Below, in pieces: positions 11,800 through 24,686 of a stretch of DNA of 64,000 nucleotides (its first letter is position 1; each line of letters opens with the position of its first letter). The notes below the pieces were generated by a model. It saw only the letters and a program-made list of their open reading frames with translations. It was not told the origin of the DNA and did no database searches. The stretch comes from Meloidogyne chitwoodi. Taxonomy: Eukaryota; Nematoda; Chromadorea; Rhabditida; Meloidogynidae. The stretch covers positions 310,001 through 374,000 of the forward strand of contig JACZZP010000005.1 of NCBI GenBank assembly GCA_015183035.1, written 5' to 3'. Both the position numbers and the translations under genes were made by a program.

Positions 11800-14009
11800 T
11801 GCGACCACCAGTATTAGAGAATCCATTTGAGTATATAAAAATTAAACTGCCAAATTTCTCTTAAATTACCTGCTCAGGGCAAACAACTTTTTGTCTTTTA
11901 AACATTATATTTTGTAATACCTCTTTTTGAATAAAAAATTAACAAATTTATTTTAAATGATTTTTAATTGGTGAATATTTTGTCTCATAAAAATTAAAAA
12001 AAAAATTTTAAAAATTAAAAAAAATTAGATTTCTCAAAATTAATTCTTTTTCACTACTTTATTTAATCTTTAATTGTCAATTTTCCAGCTGTAACTACTC
12101 AAACTAAATAGAAAACATATTTAATTGAAAAATGTGTTGAAAGAGCTATTAAGCAATTCTTTTATATTATTTCTCTTCTCAGAAATTTAAAAAAAATTAA
12201 ACATTACTTTCAGATTTTAATCTTTTATTAATTATTTAAATTAATTCCAAATGTTTTAATAATTATAATTTAATTGTCACGCTAATTTAACTCATTAAAA
12301 CAAGTGTGGATGTTTTGGTGCGGTGCTTGTAAAATTATCAAATGAAAAGATAAAATTGTAAAATTTTGTACAGATAGTATTAAATGTGTATTCCATTATT
12401 TTCTAAAATTTCAGAATTTTTGATTCAAAAAATCAGAATTTATGACCAAATATGTCAAAATTGTCCATTTTTTTTATTTTTTCTACATTTTCAGTCATAA
12501 TAATTGAAATAACTAACAAAAAATTTTGAAATTTTTGTAGCAGTTAGCTTACAATATGAACTAAATCTGTACAAAATTTCATATTTTTATATCTTTATTT
12601 GGCAGAATTATAAGTTTGCGTTGTAACGTCCCCTGCGCATTTTACTCCCCTTATTGTTAAATTTATTTTTGAAAAATTTTTTTAATAATTAATTATTAAA
12701 AAACTAAAAATTTAATTAAACAAATGTTTTAAAAATAGAAAAGAAAAAAAAGGTTTTTAAAAAAGTATTTACTAATTTTGTTTCCATTTCTATTTTTCTA
12801 CTAATTATAATTACAAGCAATTCCCTCCATTAATTGCTATAAATAATTTATTTCCCTTACTTTTTCTCAATCCACTCAATTTTTTTCTTTTATATTTCCC
12901 ATTATATTATTATTCGTTTGTTCTCCCTATTAAAATGCATTTTATATTTTTAAGAGAATTTTAAATGCTTTGGCGCTTAAATTACTATTAGTCGGCTAAT
13001 TGGAGCAGCTAAACAACAAAAAGGCAATAAAGAGAGGAAAGGAAAAGCAAAAATGCGCATTTTAGTTAATAGAGAAAAATTGGCCAACCCTTCCATATTT
13101 AAATATACCTTTTTATTTTATTTTTGAATTAAATTGAGCTGTTAAAAAAAAATACTTTTATAGTGTCACCCACAAGTTGAATCTCTATTTTTCTTTATAA
13201 TTCTGAAAAAAATTAACACTTAAAAAATTTTTTTATATTATTAGATAGAGAATTAAATATATTATTTAATAAAATTAAAATAATAATTTATACTTAAATT
13301 AATTATAAGTTTTGGCCGGAAAATGTTCTCCTTAATTATTCCTTATATGGTCAGTTTTTTGGCCATAGCTTTTTTATTAAAAATTCAAAAATTTTGGTCT
13401 TTTTATATTTTATAGCAAATTAAATTCTCTATTTAATGATCTAAAAATTAAGAAAATTGATCAATCCGTTGTTGAGTTATGATAGCAAAACCTTACAGGG
13501 TCAGGCAAAAGAAAACGTCTTGTTTTTCATGTTTCTGAGCCTTTATTCAACAAAAAATATCTTTTAGGAATCGTCTAATACTTTAATAAAAAGTAGAAAA
13601 AATCAACTTACTCAACCTTTTGACTGAGACTTAATTAAACCCCTAAATATTTTTATTGTTAAAAAATGTACAGTGTGGCAAAACGCCTATTTTAGCTTTT
13701 TTATATTAAATAATTTTCTTATTTCCTTTTTGCTAATTATTATCCGCTTCTCTTTTTGTTTCTTTTTATTGCTGTCATTGCCAAACATTATAAAGGAAAA
13801 TCATTTTAAATGCTAAATACTCATTAAACAAATTCTTCTAAATATCGCAAGCTGCCAAGCGTAAATTTATTATTTGCCTTGCAAGAATTTATTTATAAAA
13901 ATTATAATATTTAATTACTCAAAATAAATTAAAAAATAACACTTTTTATTGCCTAAAACAAATATATATTTATTTTTAAAATTTACTTTTAGGCTTATAA
14001 AATATTATT
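11800..14009. other. 2.2-kb intergenic region with two foldback repeats, no gene seen
   Basis: Contains an imperfect foldback element at about 12320-12630 (the arms share the TTTTGTACAG end) and at 13350-13440 half of a second foldback family also seen at 18909-19130 and 60706-60900. The 700 bp upstream of the homeobox gene carry the less AT-extreme stretches (TTTGGCGCTTAAATTAC near 12970), which may be regulatory. No coding exon found. Confidence 0.5.
12320..12630. repeat. Imperfect foldback (inverted-repeat) element
   Basis: Left arm about 12325-12375 and right arm about 12565-12615 are inverted copies around TTTTGTACAG. The inner sequence is again inverted about an AAAATCAGAATTTATG centre. 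No coding capacity. Resembles the foldback at 20780-21085 in design. Confidence 0.5.
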
Positions 14010-15182
14010 ATGACAACAAGTAATTTTTCAATTGAAACCCTTCTCTTAAACGAACAAATTGAAGAATTTAAAAATGGTAAAAAAAATAAAAAAAAATAAA
14101 TAGTAAAAATTAAAAAAAAAATATTTTAAAGTTGAAGACACTGTTGAATTAATTAATTCTTCTCCTACAATATCTGAGACTTATTTTTCTTCCGGAAAAG
14201 TGCGTAGGTGTCGAACGGCCTTTGACGCAAATCAATTGGTATAATTTTAAGCAAAAAAATAAATAAAATTTTTTTTTTAATTTTAGAAAAGTTTGGAATT
14301 TCGATTCAATCAAAGTCGTTATTTAAATATTGGTGAACGAACAAAATTAGCAAATTTGTTAAATTTGACTGAAACACAAGTAATTTTTTTTATTTTTTAT
14401 TTTTTATTTTTATTTTTTTAATTTTTAAAGATAAAAATTTGGTTTCAAAACAGACGAACAAAATGGTTGGTAGTTTATTTAATAATAAATCTCAATCTTA
14501 TCCTCTAATCTCTGATTTATTCCACATAATCTCTGTCTTATCCCCCCGAAGATTATAATCGGATAGGATAGAGATTTTAATAATTAAATATTAAAAATAA
14601 AAAATTAAATATTTAAGGAAAAAAGAGAATTTTCTTAAAAAATTAAATAAAGAATCATCTTCCAACAATTCTTCACAAGAAAATGAACTAATAGAAATAA
14701 ATAAAAATATTAATAATGACAAAATAACATTATCTTCTACTAAAAGAAATAGTACAGAAATAGAGGAAGAAAAAGAAGAAAAACAAATAATTAAAATAAA
14801 TAAATCAGAAGAAGAAGAAATTCAGAATAATAATATTGGAGGAGAGCATTCTTCTTCTTTGCTACAACAAATTCCTTCTTCTTCTTTATCTTCTTCTTCC
14901 TCAACATTTGCAAACAATTTAATTAATTTTGAAACAAATTTTAATTTAAATAATAATTTAAATATTTTTGAAAATAATAATAATTTAATTAATTTAAATA
15001 ATATTCAACAATTAGCAATTAATTTATTAAATAATCAACAACAACAATATCAAAATAATTTACAACAAAACATTCTCATACCAACAACAACAACCCTTCT
15101 TTCACCTCAACAAAATAATTTTTTAAATCCTTTACTTCAACTTTTAATTTCTTCGACTGACATAACTGGAGTGTCCTTATAA
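14010..15182 (+). CDS. Homeodomain transcription factor, NK/ANTP-like (288 aa)
   Basis: Exons 14010-14076, 14132-14238, 14287-14379, 14431-14465 and 14618-15182. The homeodomain spans three introns and begins about residue 46: VRRCRTAFDANQLKSLEF, FNQSRYLNIGERTKLANLL, then helix 3 LTETQIKIWFQNRRTKWKK. Residues W48, F49, N51 and R53 are intact, so DNA binding is expected. The LTETQ-KIWFQNRRTKWKK block is most like the NK1/slouch (C. elegans ceh-1) class, but helices 1 and 2 are divergent, so the class is tentative. The C-terminal 200 residues are low-complexity Asn/Gln/Ser/Glu. The last codons and the stop lie within a copy of a MITE terminal repeat (15171-15190). Confidence 0.92.
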
Positions 15183-16318
15183 CGAGATTTATAATTTTTT
15201 TTAATTTTCTAAAATATATTTAAAGACTATAAACTACAAAAAAAATATTTATAATTTTTTTTTAATTATTTAAAAATGTTTATTTAATTTTTTCACGTGT
15301 TTAATTAAATTAAATTTTATTTTTTAATGTTTCAAATATTTTAAATAAATATTTATATTTATTTAATTATTAAAATTGTATTAATTAAAATAAATTTTTT
15401 ATTTTTTTTATTAAAAAAATTCAATGGGAAAAAATAATATTTTTTTACACGCAAAAATAATAATTAAATTTAAATTCTGAAAATTAATTAATTTTTAATT
15501 GCAAAAATGAGAATTAAAATTTAAATTAATTTTTTAAGATTATTTATATTAAATAATTTTTTTTAATTTTTGGAAATAAATTATAAATAATTAGAATTAT
15601 ATTAAAAAAATTAAAATTAAAAAATCACATTTTCTTTATTTAATTTTCTCTTTTCTCTTATACAATAAGGGTAAGAGTAAAAGTACAAAAGAATTAACTA
15701 GTAACAGTCAAGTTGTTTTAAATGTTTTTGAGTTGGAGCCAATTTACTTTTAAATAAACTTTTTTTACTTAAAACACTAATTTATTTATTGGTAAATTCA
15801 GGTTTTTTTTTTAATTTTTTTAAATTTTATTTTTATTTTTTTTCGACATAAATAATTATAAGGTCATTTGAGTCTTAACTTATAACTCCTCTATTTTACT
15901 ATTTTATCCCAATCTCTTACTTATACCGGGATAAAAGAAAACCTATTTTAAGGTAATAAAAAGAAGTAGATAGTTGAATCCCGTTATAAGGACACCCTTA
16001 AGGTAAGTCATAGGGTTAAATAGATCAATAGAGTCTTTGTATATATTTATTTGATTTTTTAGGCGAAAATACAGGTTCGAACAGACCAGTAACTTCTTTT
16101 ATATTTATTAATTTGTATATTTATATCACATGTGTCCTTATAAGGAGAGTCTAGATTATATAAAGATATTAATTTGTTATTAAGTCAGAGAGTAATAAAG
16201 CCATTAAGTATGAAATAAATTTAAAAAAATCAAAGAGGAATAGGTCAAATAATTTTTCATTTTGTTTATTTACAAATATCGTTTTATTTAATAAAAAGGT
16301 ACCAAATATTTTAAAAAT
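15183..16318. other. Intergenic, AT-rich, with one MITE
   Basis: Extremely A+T-rich to about 15650. A MITE of the GTTATAAGGACAC family lies at about 15976-16152. The last 170 bp should hold the promoter of the SDR gene. No coding exon seen. Confidence 0.45.
15976..16152. mobile_element. MITE of the GTTATAAGGACAC terminal-repeat family
   Basis: Left end CCCGTTATAAGGACACC at 15979-15995 and inverted right end GTGTCCTTATAAGGAGAGTC near 16132-16151. Internal sequence non-coding. Same end sequences as at 17032-17236 and 19365-19510. Confidence 0.6.
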
Positions 16319-18028
16319 ATGCGTCGTCGTCTTTTCTTCAAAGACAAGGTAAAGCAACGCTTATTTCGCTCAGTTTCGTGTTCTAGTGTTTTTGATTCGC
16401 TTAGACGTTTTAGTGGGAAAGTTGTTATTATTACAGGTATTTAATTTTAAAGAAAATCTCTCACTTATCACACCATTTTTTAAAAAATAAATTTTTTAGG
16501 TTCAAGTTCAGGCATTGGTCAATCAGCTGCTTTATCTTTTGCTGAAGAGGGGGCATCAGTCGTTATTCATGGGCAAAACAAGGAAAGATTGGATGTAAAA
16601 ATAATTAAAATAATTATTCTAAAATAGAGGTATTCTAGTACCTTCTGAGAACTATTGTATTAAAATAAATTAAATTTTTTAAATTTATTTCCCTTTTTAT
16701 AATAAATTTTATTTTTAATTTTAAGAAAACAGAGAAATTGTTATTAGCAGAAGGAATACCTCCGCAAAAATTGCTTAAAGTTCTAGGCTCTCTGGAAGAT
16801 CCAAAAACTGGAGATAAAATTGTAAAGGATACAATTAATAAATTTGGACGGATAGATATTTTAGTAAATTTTTAAATAATTTATTTAAATTAAAAAATAA
16901 TTTTTTCTCAGATAAACAATGCAGGAGTGCTTGCTAAACCAAATATTTCCAATCCTGAGGCTATTGAAAATCTTGATTATATTTATCAAGTTAATTTGAG
17001 AAGGTAAAAATTAATATTTGAAAAAAATTATTGACTCTCGTTATAAGGACACCTTCCATATAACTAGAGGTCGTTTCAGAGCAGCGGTTCAGAGTCAGCC
17101 GATTCAATGCCATAAACGTCCAATTTTGGCTTACTCTGAAACGGCTGACTTTGAAATGGCTGACACTGAAACGGCTGACATTGAAACGTCTGACACTGAA
17201 ACGACCCATTATCCAAGTGTCCTTATAATTAGAGTATTAACCTAATTAATTAATATTTTTAAATTTATTAATAAGTGTTATACTCTTGACTCAATTGGCC
17301 CTACCTTACATTGAAAAAGTTAAAGGAAATGTAGTCAGTGTGAGTTCCACAATTTCTGTACGTTATGCCTTGGCAAATTATTATGCATTGTTAAAGGCAG
17401 GAATAGACCATTGGACTAGAGCTATGGCACAACAATATGGACCTAAGGGTGTTCGTTTCAACGCAATCAAGTAAAATTTTAAATTATTTAAATTTTGTAA
17501 TTGAAGAACCCCTCTATTTGAGTCTCTACTATTTGACTATCTCAGACTTTAAACACCCTCTCTATTAAACGCCCATTCTAAAATGTTAAAAGTAGAAGTC
17601 CCGGTGCTTTTATTTAGAGTTAAGATACTGTGTTACTTAGAGTCTTGTGCTCCTTTTCCTTTATGTGTTAGACTCTAATGGGAAATTTAAATTATTTTTT
17701 TTTGGTATGGAAGAAAAATATAAAATAATAAATTTAACAACCAATTTTCAGCCCTGGTGCAACCAAAACAATAATATTTGAAAAAAATGGATTTACTGGT
17801 GACCTCAAAAAATTGGTAAAACAAAAATTAAATTATTTTATTTTTTAATTAAATTAGCATGAACGTTGGGTAAAGAAAACTACGCCTTTAGGCCGTTTCG
17901 GTGAAGTTTTTGAAATGGCTGCTGCCTTAAAATTTTTGGCTAGTGAAGAAGCAGCTTATATAACTGGTGTTTGTTTAATGGTGGATGGGGGGTGGTCTAT
18001 TGCCTCTTTGGGAATGGATCAACTTTGA
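16319..18028 (+). CDS. Classical short-chain dehydrogenase/reductase (290 aa)
   Basis: Exons 16319-16436, 16500-16594, 16726-16863, 16912-17003, 17276-17470, 17752-17815 and 17858-18028. Cofactor motif TGSSSGIG, structural INNAG, catalytic Ser in VSSTIS and Tyr-Lys in YYALLKAG, NPGAT after the active site, and the C-terminal YITGVCLMVDGGW typical of the FabG/DHRS4-like class of soluble NAD(P)H reductases. A roughly 35-residue basic extension (MRRRLFFKDKVKQRLFRS) precedes the fold and could be a targeting sequence. Active-site residues are all present. The substrate is not predictable. Intron 4 contains a MITE. Confidence 0.9.
17032..17236. mobile_element. MITE of the GTTATAAGGACAC family inside an SDR intron
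   Basis: Left end GACTCTCGTTATAAGGACAC (17033-17052), inverted right end GTGTCCTTATAATTAGAGT (17217-17235). The interior carries four to five units of GCTGACACTGAAACG and an inverted GTTTCAGAG stretch. It accounts for most of intron 4 (17004-17275). Confidence 0.75.
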
Positions 18029-18265
18029 AAATTGATTGAAAAAAATTTTAAGAAAATTTTTAAAAATTTATAAAATTAAATAATTATTTGTATCTATTTA
18101 ATTTCAACATTTTCTAAATGATGCCCTCAAATCAGAAAATTGATCAAGCTGTCTAATCTCAGATATACACTGTGAACACTAAAAAATTAATTTTTCTTTA
18201 AATAAATTTTTAAACGTCCCCGCACCGAAATGGCGCCATTTTTCATTTAAAAAATTTTAATCTTT

Positions 18266-21200
18266 TCAAACCTCCATTGGACGTGAATGTGTCCCAGTAA
18301 TAACTGGTTGTGTTCCTTTAAAATCTGCGGGTGCAGAAGCTAATGAATGTACACGTGATTCTATCCCAACTGCAGTTGATTGTTTTAACTGTTGTTCATG
18401 TTGCCGCCTCTGTTGAAATAGAACATCGAAGTGTGATATACAACTGTAGAAATAATAGGAGAACGAATTAAAAGTCAAAATGAGACAATTAGACATTTCG
18501 TCCAAAGGTAAATTCGACATTTCGTCACAAAGGGTAGAATTACCCATCTCGTCACAAAGTGTAAAATTAACTTATTTGCCTTTAGTTTATTCTAAAAGAC
18601 AGTAATAAATACCTAAAAAGCACAATAGACTGCCAAAAGAAGAAAATAGCCAATGCCAAACTCAATAACATAGTTAATGCACAATAAAATAAAGCAGTCA
18701 TTGAAGAAGAGTTTGTAGAAGCAAAAAAAGGTAAAATAGGATTTGATTGTGGCGAAGAAGTAAAATGTTGTAATTTTTGAGAATTTAAAGAGCTATGAGG
18801 CAAAGATTGGGAAGAAATGACTGCTAAATGGTAAAAAAGGGTTATTTAGAGGTTAAACCTAAGTGTATTCTAGGCTTCATAATTAATTGAATTATTAACT
18901 TTTTTTAAAGTTTTTGGTATCAATTTATAGAGAATTAAATTTGCTATAAAATCACCAAAAATTGTATTTTTAGAAAGAATTGTAAAAAAGTTATAGTCAA
19001 AAAACCTCCCAAAAACCTTCATTTTACAAACAAATGTTAGTTTTTTGACCAAAACTTTTTTATTTAAAAATCAAAAATTCTGATTTTATAATATTTTTGT
19101 AGAGAATTTAATTCTCTATCGAATGATACCAAAATATTTTAAAAAAAACTTGCCAAAGTGTTCTTTTAATTGATCAAAACAAAGTAGAGAAAAACACCCA
19201 ACAATTATAGTCATTCCAAAAGCAACTAGTGAATGAATAACTGATACAACTAGAAAAGGATATAAACATTTTGATGTGTGTCGGGATAAAGCATATGCAG
19301 CCAATGGAACAACAACTAATGGAACAAGTATCCAAACCTTTGAAGAAAATATTAATTTTAAAATTGACTTCCGTTATAAGGACACCCTCCTTATATCCGG
19401 AGTGTTCTTATATCCGGAGTGTATTTTTAAAGAAAACTCCGAATAGGACCAATTGGTCTCCTTAAAACTTTTTGTCGTTATATCCGAGATGTCCTTATAA
19501 CGAGAGTCTATTTCAATTTAAAAAAATACGGTAATAATTACCATGGTAGCTACTGATCCTATTATCACACCACAAGCACTTAGGGCAACATAGAAAAAAA
19601 GGAAAAGTCTTGCACCTGTCTAAAATTAAAAAAATTAATTATTTAATTAATTAATTAATTTACCTCAATTCGTAAAACACCAAAAAAGCATAATTTTGAG
19701 TGAAAACTGTCAACACTGCCGCTAACACTTTCTTTACTTTCTAGCCTTTTTTTAAGGCCTAAAATATGTTTATTGTAATTAATAATAATTTCAATAGGGT
19801 TTATCAATTGACAGACTCAAATAGACATTAATGGTCTATTAGAGTCTTATTAATTAATTAGCAGAGTTTTGCTAATGTTGAGTGGTATAAGTGAGAGTGA
19901 GAATGGAATAAGTGAGAGTTGAATTAATCGACAGATTAAAATATAATATAAATATTCTAACCATTATTAGTCACTACATTAGGAGATGTTGAAGATTTTG
20001 AACGATTTTGATGCATTGCCATAAACAAAGCTTTAGTACTATTTCCAGATTGAGAAGAGTGATATCCGGCAGAAGACATTTTTTCTAAAAAAATTAAAGG
20101 ATTAATTTAAAAAAAAAATAAAAAATTTAATTGTATACTCAAATGACCCTTTTAGATAAAAAATATTTATTTAAAAGGGTAAATGACATTTTTATAAATA
20201 AATTAGTCTTTTTCTTCTATTAAATTTCTTTAAATTGTCGTAAAATTTAATTAAATTTAAAAAAAAATAAATTTTAAGGGTAAATAGTAAATTCTTTCAT
20301 AAAAAAACATTAATGTTTTTGTGTATAAAAATAATTATTTTTATGGAGATTATAATTTTACAATATTCTGGTATTGAGAAAATAGCGGTAGTGAAGCTGA
20401 AAGTTCTCCACTCACTGACTAATATAGTACCTTGATTTTTTTTAAATTTTATTGTTGCTAAAAACAATAAAAACCCAAAATAATTATTTAATTTTAAATT
20501 AATAAATTTTCTACCAATAAATTTATTAATTTTTAATAAAAATGAGTGAAAAACATAAGAAACCTTTTTTGAGGTAATAAATGGGAAAAAATATTAATGT
20601 CAATACCACGCGCTCTATGAAATTAAATGCTCAAATTTCTTAAAAGCTAAATATGGGAGTAATAAATAACAAAAGATAAAAAAGAAATATTTGATAAAAT
20701 TAAATTAAATAATATTTTCTTTAAAAATTTAAAATAAATATTAAAACAAGAAGTTTTGAGGGGAAGATGGGTAGGATTGGTTGAGAGCACATAACTTTTT
20801 TTAAATTTGATCTAAAATTATAAAATTTTGTAAGAACATCCCTATAAGAGTTATCTAACATATTCCAAAATTTAAAAATTTTAAGTTCAGAATTTCGCAA
20901 GTTGTGGCCAAAAATGTAAAACTTGATGTTTCCAGAATATCACCATTCTTGTTGATCAACTTTGCTTATAACTTGTTAAATTTTTGACCTTAAATTTTTT
21001 AATTTTGGTTAAGGTTAGATAACTCTATGAATAATAATTAACAAAAATTTTATAATTTTTGATTCAACTTTGACATCTTTATTTAAAAAATTGTGCCAAA
21101 TTGCCTTATTGGCGGCGCCACAGGAGTACTGATTAATTTAAAAATATTTATATTTTGGCGTTTTGTAATTATTTTTAATTTTATAAATTTTTATAAATTC

Positions 21201-21981
21201 AGAATCTTCTAAACTCTTTAAAAAAATTTTTAAAACTCTCTTACCTTCCTTTCCCTTTTCCCCTTCCATTAATTTCCTTCGCCCATCAAAATTATTAGAA
21301 GCCAAATTTTTATTATTTAAAGGCACAGAATTACTACTAGTTTCTTCTTCTTCTTCTTCTTCATCTTCATCATCATCTTCTTCTTCATCCTCTTCTTCAG
21401 TTGTAGTTAATAATCTTCTTACACTTTGCTGTTGTCTGTGAGCAATTGCTGACATTGCAGCTAAAGGTCTTATTTGTTGTTTTTGTTGTTCTTTATTTTT
21501 ATTACTACTACTAATTAATTTTAAACTGCCAAAACGTCTCCATCTACTTTGCGGGAGGTTATTCTGAAATTTTAAATTAATTTTATATTTTGAACTTTTT
21601 TTATTAAATTTTGAAGTCCCGGAACTGTTTCGCCTGATTTTTCGGGACTATATCTGATCCGGAACTAATCCGGAAATACAAAAAAAATAAAAATATCGGA
21701 CAGGACTTGGAAAATCCATCGAGTTTGGGTCCAAATTATTTTATTTTAGTGTTGATCTTATTAGAGGTGATCTTTAGGAAAGGAGATCAATGGGTTTGGG
21801 CCCTTATAAAAAGAAGGAAAAAATTAAATACAATTGTAGGCAAATTTTGTGTTGTAAAACCATTAATGCTGTTAGAATGGAGACTTTGAAACCTAACTTT
21901 GCAAGGGTAATTATTTTGGTGTTTTTGTTGTTCAGAAATTTTTGAAAAATTATTATTATTTAGTATAATTGAAGTATCCAT
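18266..21981 (-). CDS. Acidic-tailed membrane protein with about four transmembrane segments (hypothetical, 423 aa)
   Basis: Exons 21981-21898, 21563-21245, 20084-19962, 19758-19664, 19619-19542, 19337-19154, 18823-18613 and 18443-18266 join in frame. A hydrophilic N terminus (RWRRFGSL, long Glu/Asp run) leads to hydrophobic segments in LFLFFYVALSACGVIIGSVA, VWILVPLVVVPLAAY, LVVSVIHSLVAFGMTIIVGC and ALFYCALTMLLSLALAIFFF, then a soluble tail. Exon 3 starts two codons upstream of an ATG (20079), so exons 1-2 could instead be a separate gene and a 287-aa protein start at that ATG. The intron after exon 6 uses a GC donor (G|GCAAGT). No family recognised. Confidence 0.6.
18909..19130. repeat. Foldback repeat inside an intron (GGTATCATTCGATAGAG family)
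   Basis: Arms of about 90 bp are inverted: the left end has TAGAGAATTAAATTTGCT, the right end complement TAGAGAATTAAATTCTCT, with AAAGTTxTxGTCAAAAAAC toward the centre. Related half or whole copies lie near 13350-13440 and 60706-60900, with end fragments near 32635 and 40560. Confidence 0.6.
19365..19510. mobile_element. MITE of the GTTATAAGGACAC family inside an intron
   Basis: Left GACTTCCGTTATAAGGACAC and inverted right GTCCTTATAACGAGAGTC ends, with a central direct repeat of TTATATCCGGAGTGT. Lies in the intron between exons 5 and 6 (numbered 5' to 3') of the membrane-protein gene. Confidence 0.7.
20780..21085. repeat. Foldback element in the long intron 2
   Basis: Left arm about 20785-20885 is inverted relative to about 20985-21082 (shared GAGTTATCTAAC / GTTAGATAACTC core and an AAATTATAAAATTTT block). 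It sits in the 1.16-kb intron 20085-21244. Confidence 0.6.
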
Positions 21982-24686
21982 TTTTTATATTAAGATTAAA
22001 AAAAAAATAAAAATTTAAAAATTCGATTAGAATTTTTAAAAGAAGAAACAAATTTTAATGTTTTAGTAATATCAAATTTCAAAAATTATTAAAAAAAAAA
22101 ATTTTTTTTGAAATGTAAAACGCTAAGAGAGTGTAAATAATTTTACCTTCTACAGTTCAGGTTATTTCACTGATAGAGACAATTTAAAAAAAATATTTAA
22201 ATCCTTTTATAACTAAAAAAGTAGGCTAAAAAGGTGTCACATGTTTTTTATCTTTATTTACCTAAGAATTTTTTTTTTAATTTTGTTTTCGTTAAAAATT
22301 AAAAAATACCTAAATCTTTTAATTTTGATATATTAGAGTATTTAAAAGTGTGAAAACTGAGAAAAAAATTAAAAAATTGACACGTGTTTTAAATTTATAA
22401 AAGAGAAAAGAAGGAGAGTTTAGGGACACTAAATAAATAATTTAATCAAGACTAATCGATTTAAAATATTAATTTTTATGTTTTTGTTTGTTTAAATTAA
22501 TTAAATAAAATAAAATTTAAAAAAAAAAGAAATAATTTATTTTATTTTTTAAAATAAAAGTACTAAGACAAATAAATAAATTATAATGAAATTTCCGTTT
22601 GAAAGAAAATTTCAATGAAAAAAAAAGAAACAAAAAAAACTCCTTTTTTTATTGCTTATTGAAAAATAAAAAGAAGAAGAAGAACGTGTAAAAATAATAA
22701 AAATAAAAAAAAAATATAAGAGTTCATTAGCTCTGAAAGACTAAGAAAAGAAGAGAATATTATTATTTTTACACACTTTTTTTTTTTCAATTTTTAAGAA
22801 AAAAATATTTTTTTTTTAAGTGTAAATTGAATAAAATTTTTATATTATTATTAATTTAAATTTTTATTAAATTTTCTTTGTTATCCAACTCAAAAAATTG
22901 ACCAAAAACACACACCACCTTTCTAAATAATTTTTTTTTTTTTTTGCATTTATTTTTTAAAATTAAATATTTTGGAAATAAAATAAAAAAAAATAAATTT
23001 AATTTTTTAAGAAAAATGTGTGATGAATTTATCTCTTGGGAAATTACTGAGAAAACCACTCTTCTTTAAATGTTCAATTGTTAAAGAGATAAGCATTCTT
23101 TTCTTTTTGCAAAATTTAATTTTTTTGAATTATTTAAAATAAATTTATTTATTTAAAAATGTTTAACAAATAGATTTATAATTTTTTAATTTTTAAATTT
23201 TTTTTATTTATTTTAGGGTGATTTTTCTCGATTTTTTAGGTATTTTGGTAAATTGTCTTTGAAAAAAAATTTTTTAATAAAAAATCAATCAAAACAAAAA
23301 TTTATTAAAATGACAAAAAATATTATGTGAAAAAAAGAAGACGAGAAAGCAATTGAGTATTTTAAAAAAATAATAAGTAAAAGAATGTGTGGGCGATGAT
23401 GACAAAAACAGAAGAAGAAAAGAAAACGAAGGGGAAAATTTAAAAAAAAATAATTTAGGTACTGAAATTGAAAAGTTTTATTAATTTTAAATAAAAAAAA
23501 TTTTTTTTTAATTTTTAAAGTGTTTTTTTAATTTTTTAATGACAGAAGTTAACCTTTTAAATAATCATTGAGGAAAGGGTTGTTTAAAAAAATGATATAA
23601 AATAATATAAATTGTCATAAAAAAAAAGATAAAATTTCTTAAAGTAAATAAAAACAAAAAAAAAAGAAAAGGAGAAGATATATTTATTTATTTAAAAAAG
23701 CCACATGGCTGCCTGGGAAAATTGTGTTCAAAAAGTTAAAAAAATAAAAAAAAGTTAAAATATTTTAATTTTTTTAAATAAAATTAAAACTCTGTTCAAA
23801 ATACCCCAAAATTATTTTTAAGTTTATTTTAGGATTTTTTAAATTAATTTAAGAAGAAAAAATTAAATTTTTATTTTACAACCTTTTTTCTGCTTGAGAG
23901 GAAAAATGCAATTTTCTAAATTAAATTTTTGTTTTTTTGGAAAGATTTTTTTATTTAATAAAACATTAATTTTTTTAATTAATTTAATTGGAAAATAATT
24001 TAAATTTAAAAATTAATATTTAAGTATTTTTTAATTAATTATTCCAATAGAAAGGCACTCGCTAATTTTTTTAAAAAAGGGTAAATAAATATTTATTTTT
24101 TTAAAGAAATTATTTTCTTTTAAATAATATTATTTTATTAAATAATAAATATAGCTATATATTTTTATTATTTTCTTTTGTTTAATTCTTATATTAATCT
24201 TATTCGGCACAATATTTTTTTTATTTTTTAAGACAATTCTCTTTTTTGCTTTTTTTACATCTTTTTTGCCTTTTTTATTTTTAGGAAAATATGGGCAATA
24301 AATAAATGGCAAACAATTAAGAAAAATTATTCTTTTTTTATTTAATATATGCCTATTTTTTAGCTTTATGTAAATAAAAATAAAATAAAAAAATATAAAA
24401 AAAAATAAATTAATTAATTAAAAATATTTTTATTAAAATTAATAACTTAATTATAAAATTTAAAAATTTTTTTTTAATTTTTAATGAATTTATTTTAAAA
24501 ATATCAAGTAAACTTATAATATGTAGCTCCATCACTATTTAAAAAACTTCGCGACAAAATGGCTTTTTAAAATGGCGTCGTCAAAAGACCAAATAATTTT
24601 TCTAAAAGAGATCACATTTTCTTTTTTTGAGTTCTCGTGTTTTTTAAAGATTTTTTTTACTTGTTTTTTAGAATTTATTTACAAAA
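21982..24686. other. 2.7-kb gene-poor, extremely AT-rich stretch
   Basis: Purine- or pyrimidine-dominated homopolymer and A/T tracts. I found no exon with coding character, no RNA gene and no clear repeat. Short ORFs here are composed of Lys, Asn, Ile and Phe codons as expected by chance. Confidence 0.5.

Noticed and set aside
16991..17245. Opposing ORFs with ETADIETSDTE or FSVSHFKVSRF repeats
   Set aside because: They are translations of the tandem core of an intronic MITE.
21138..21244. C-terminal extension of the acidic exon to a stop at 21138
   Set aside because: A strong GTAAGAGAG donor at 21244 gives an in-frame junction to the membrane-protein exons; the extension is AT-rich intron.
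24130..24312. Lys-rich 60-aa ORF
   Set aside because: Composition expected from AT-rich noncoding DNA; no start context, splice partner or similarity.
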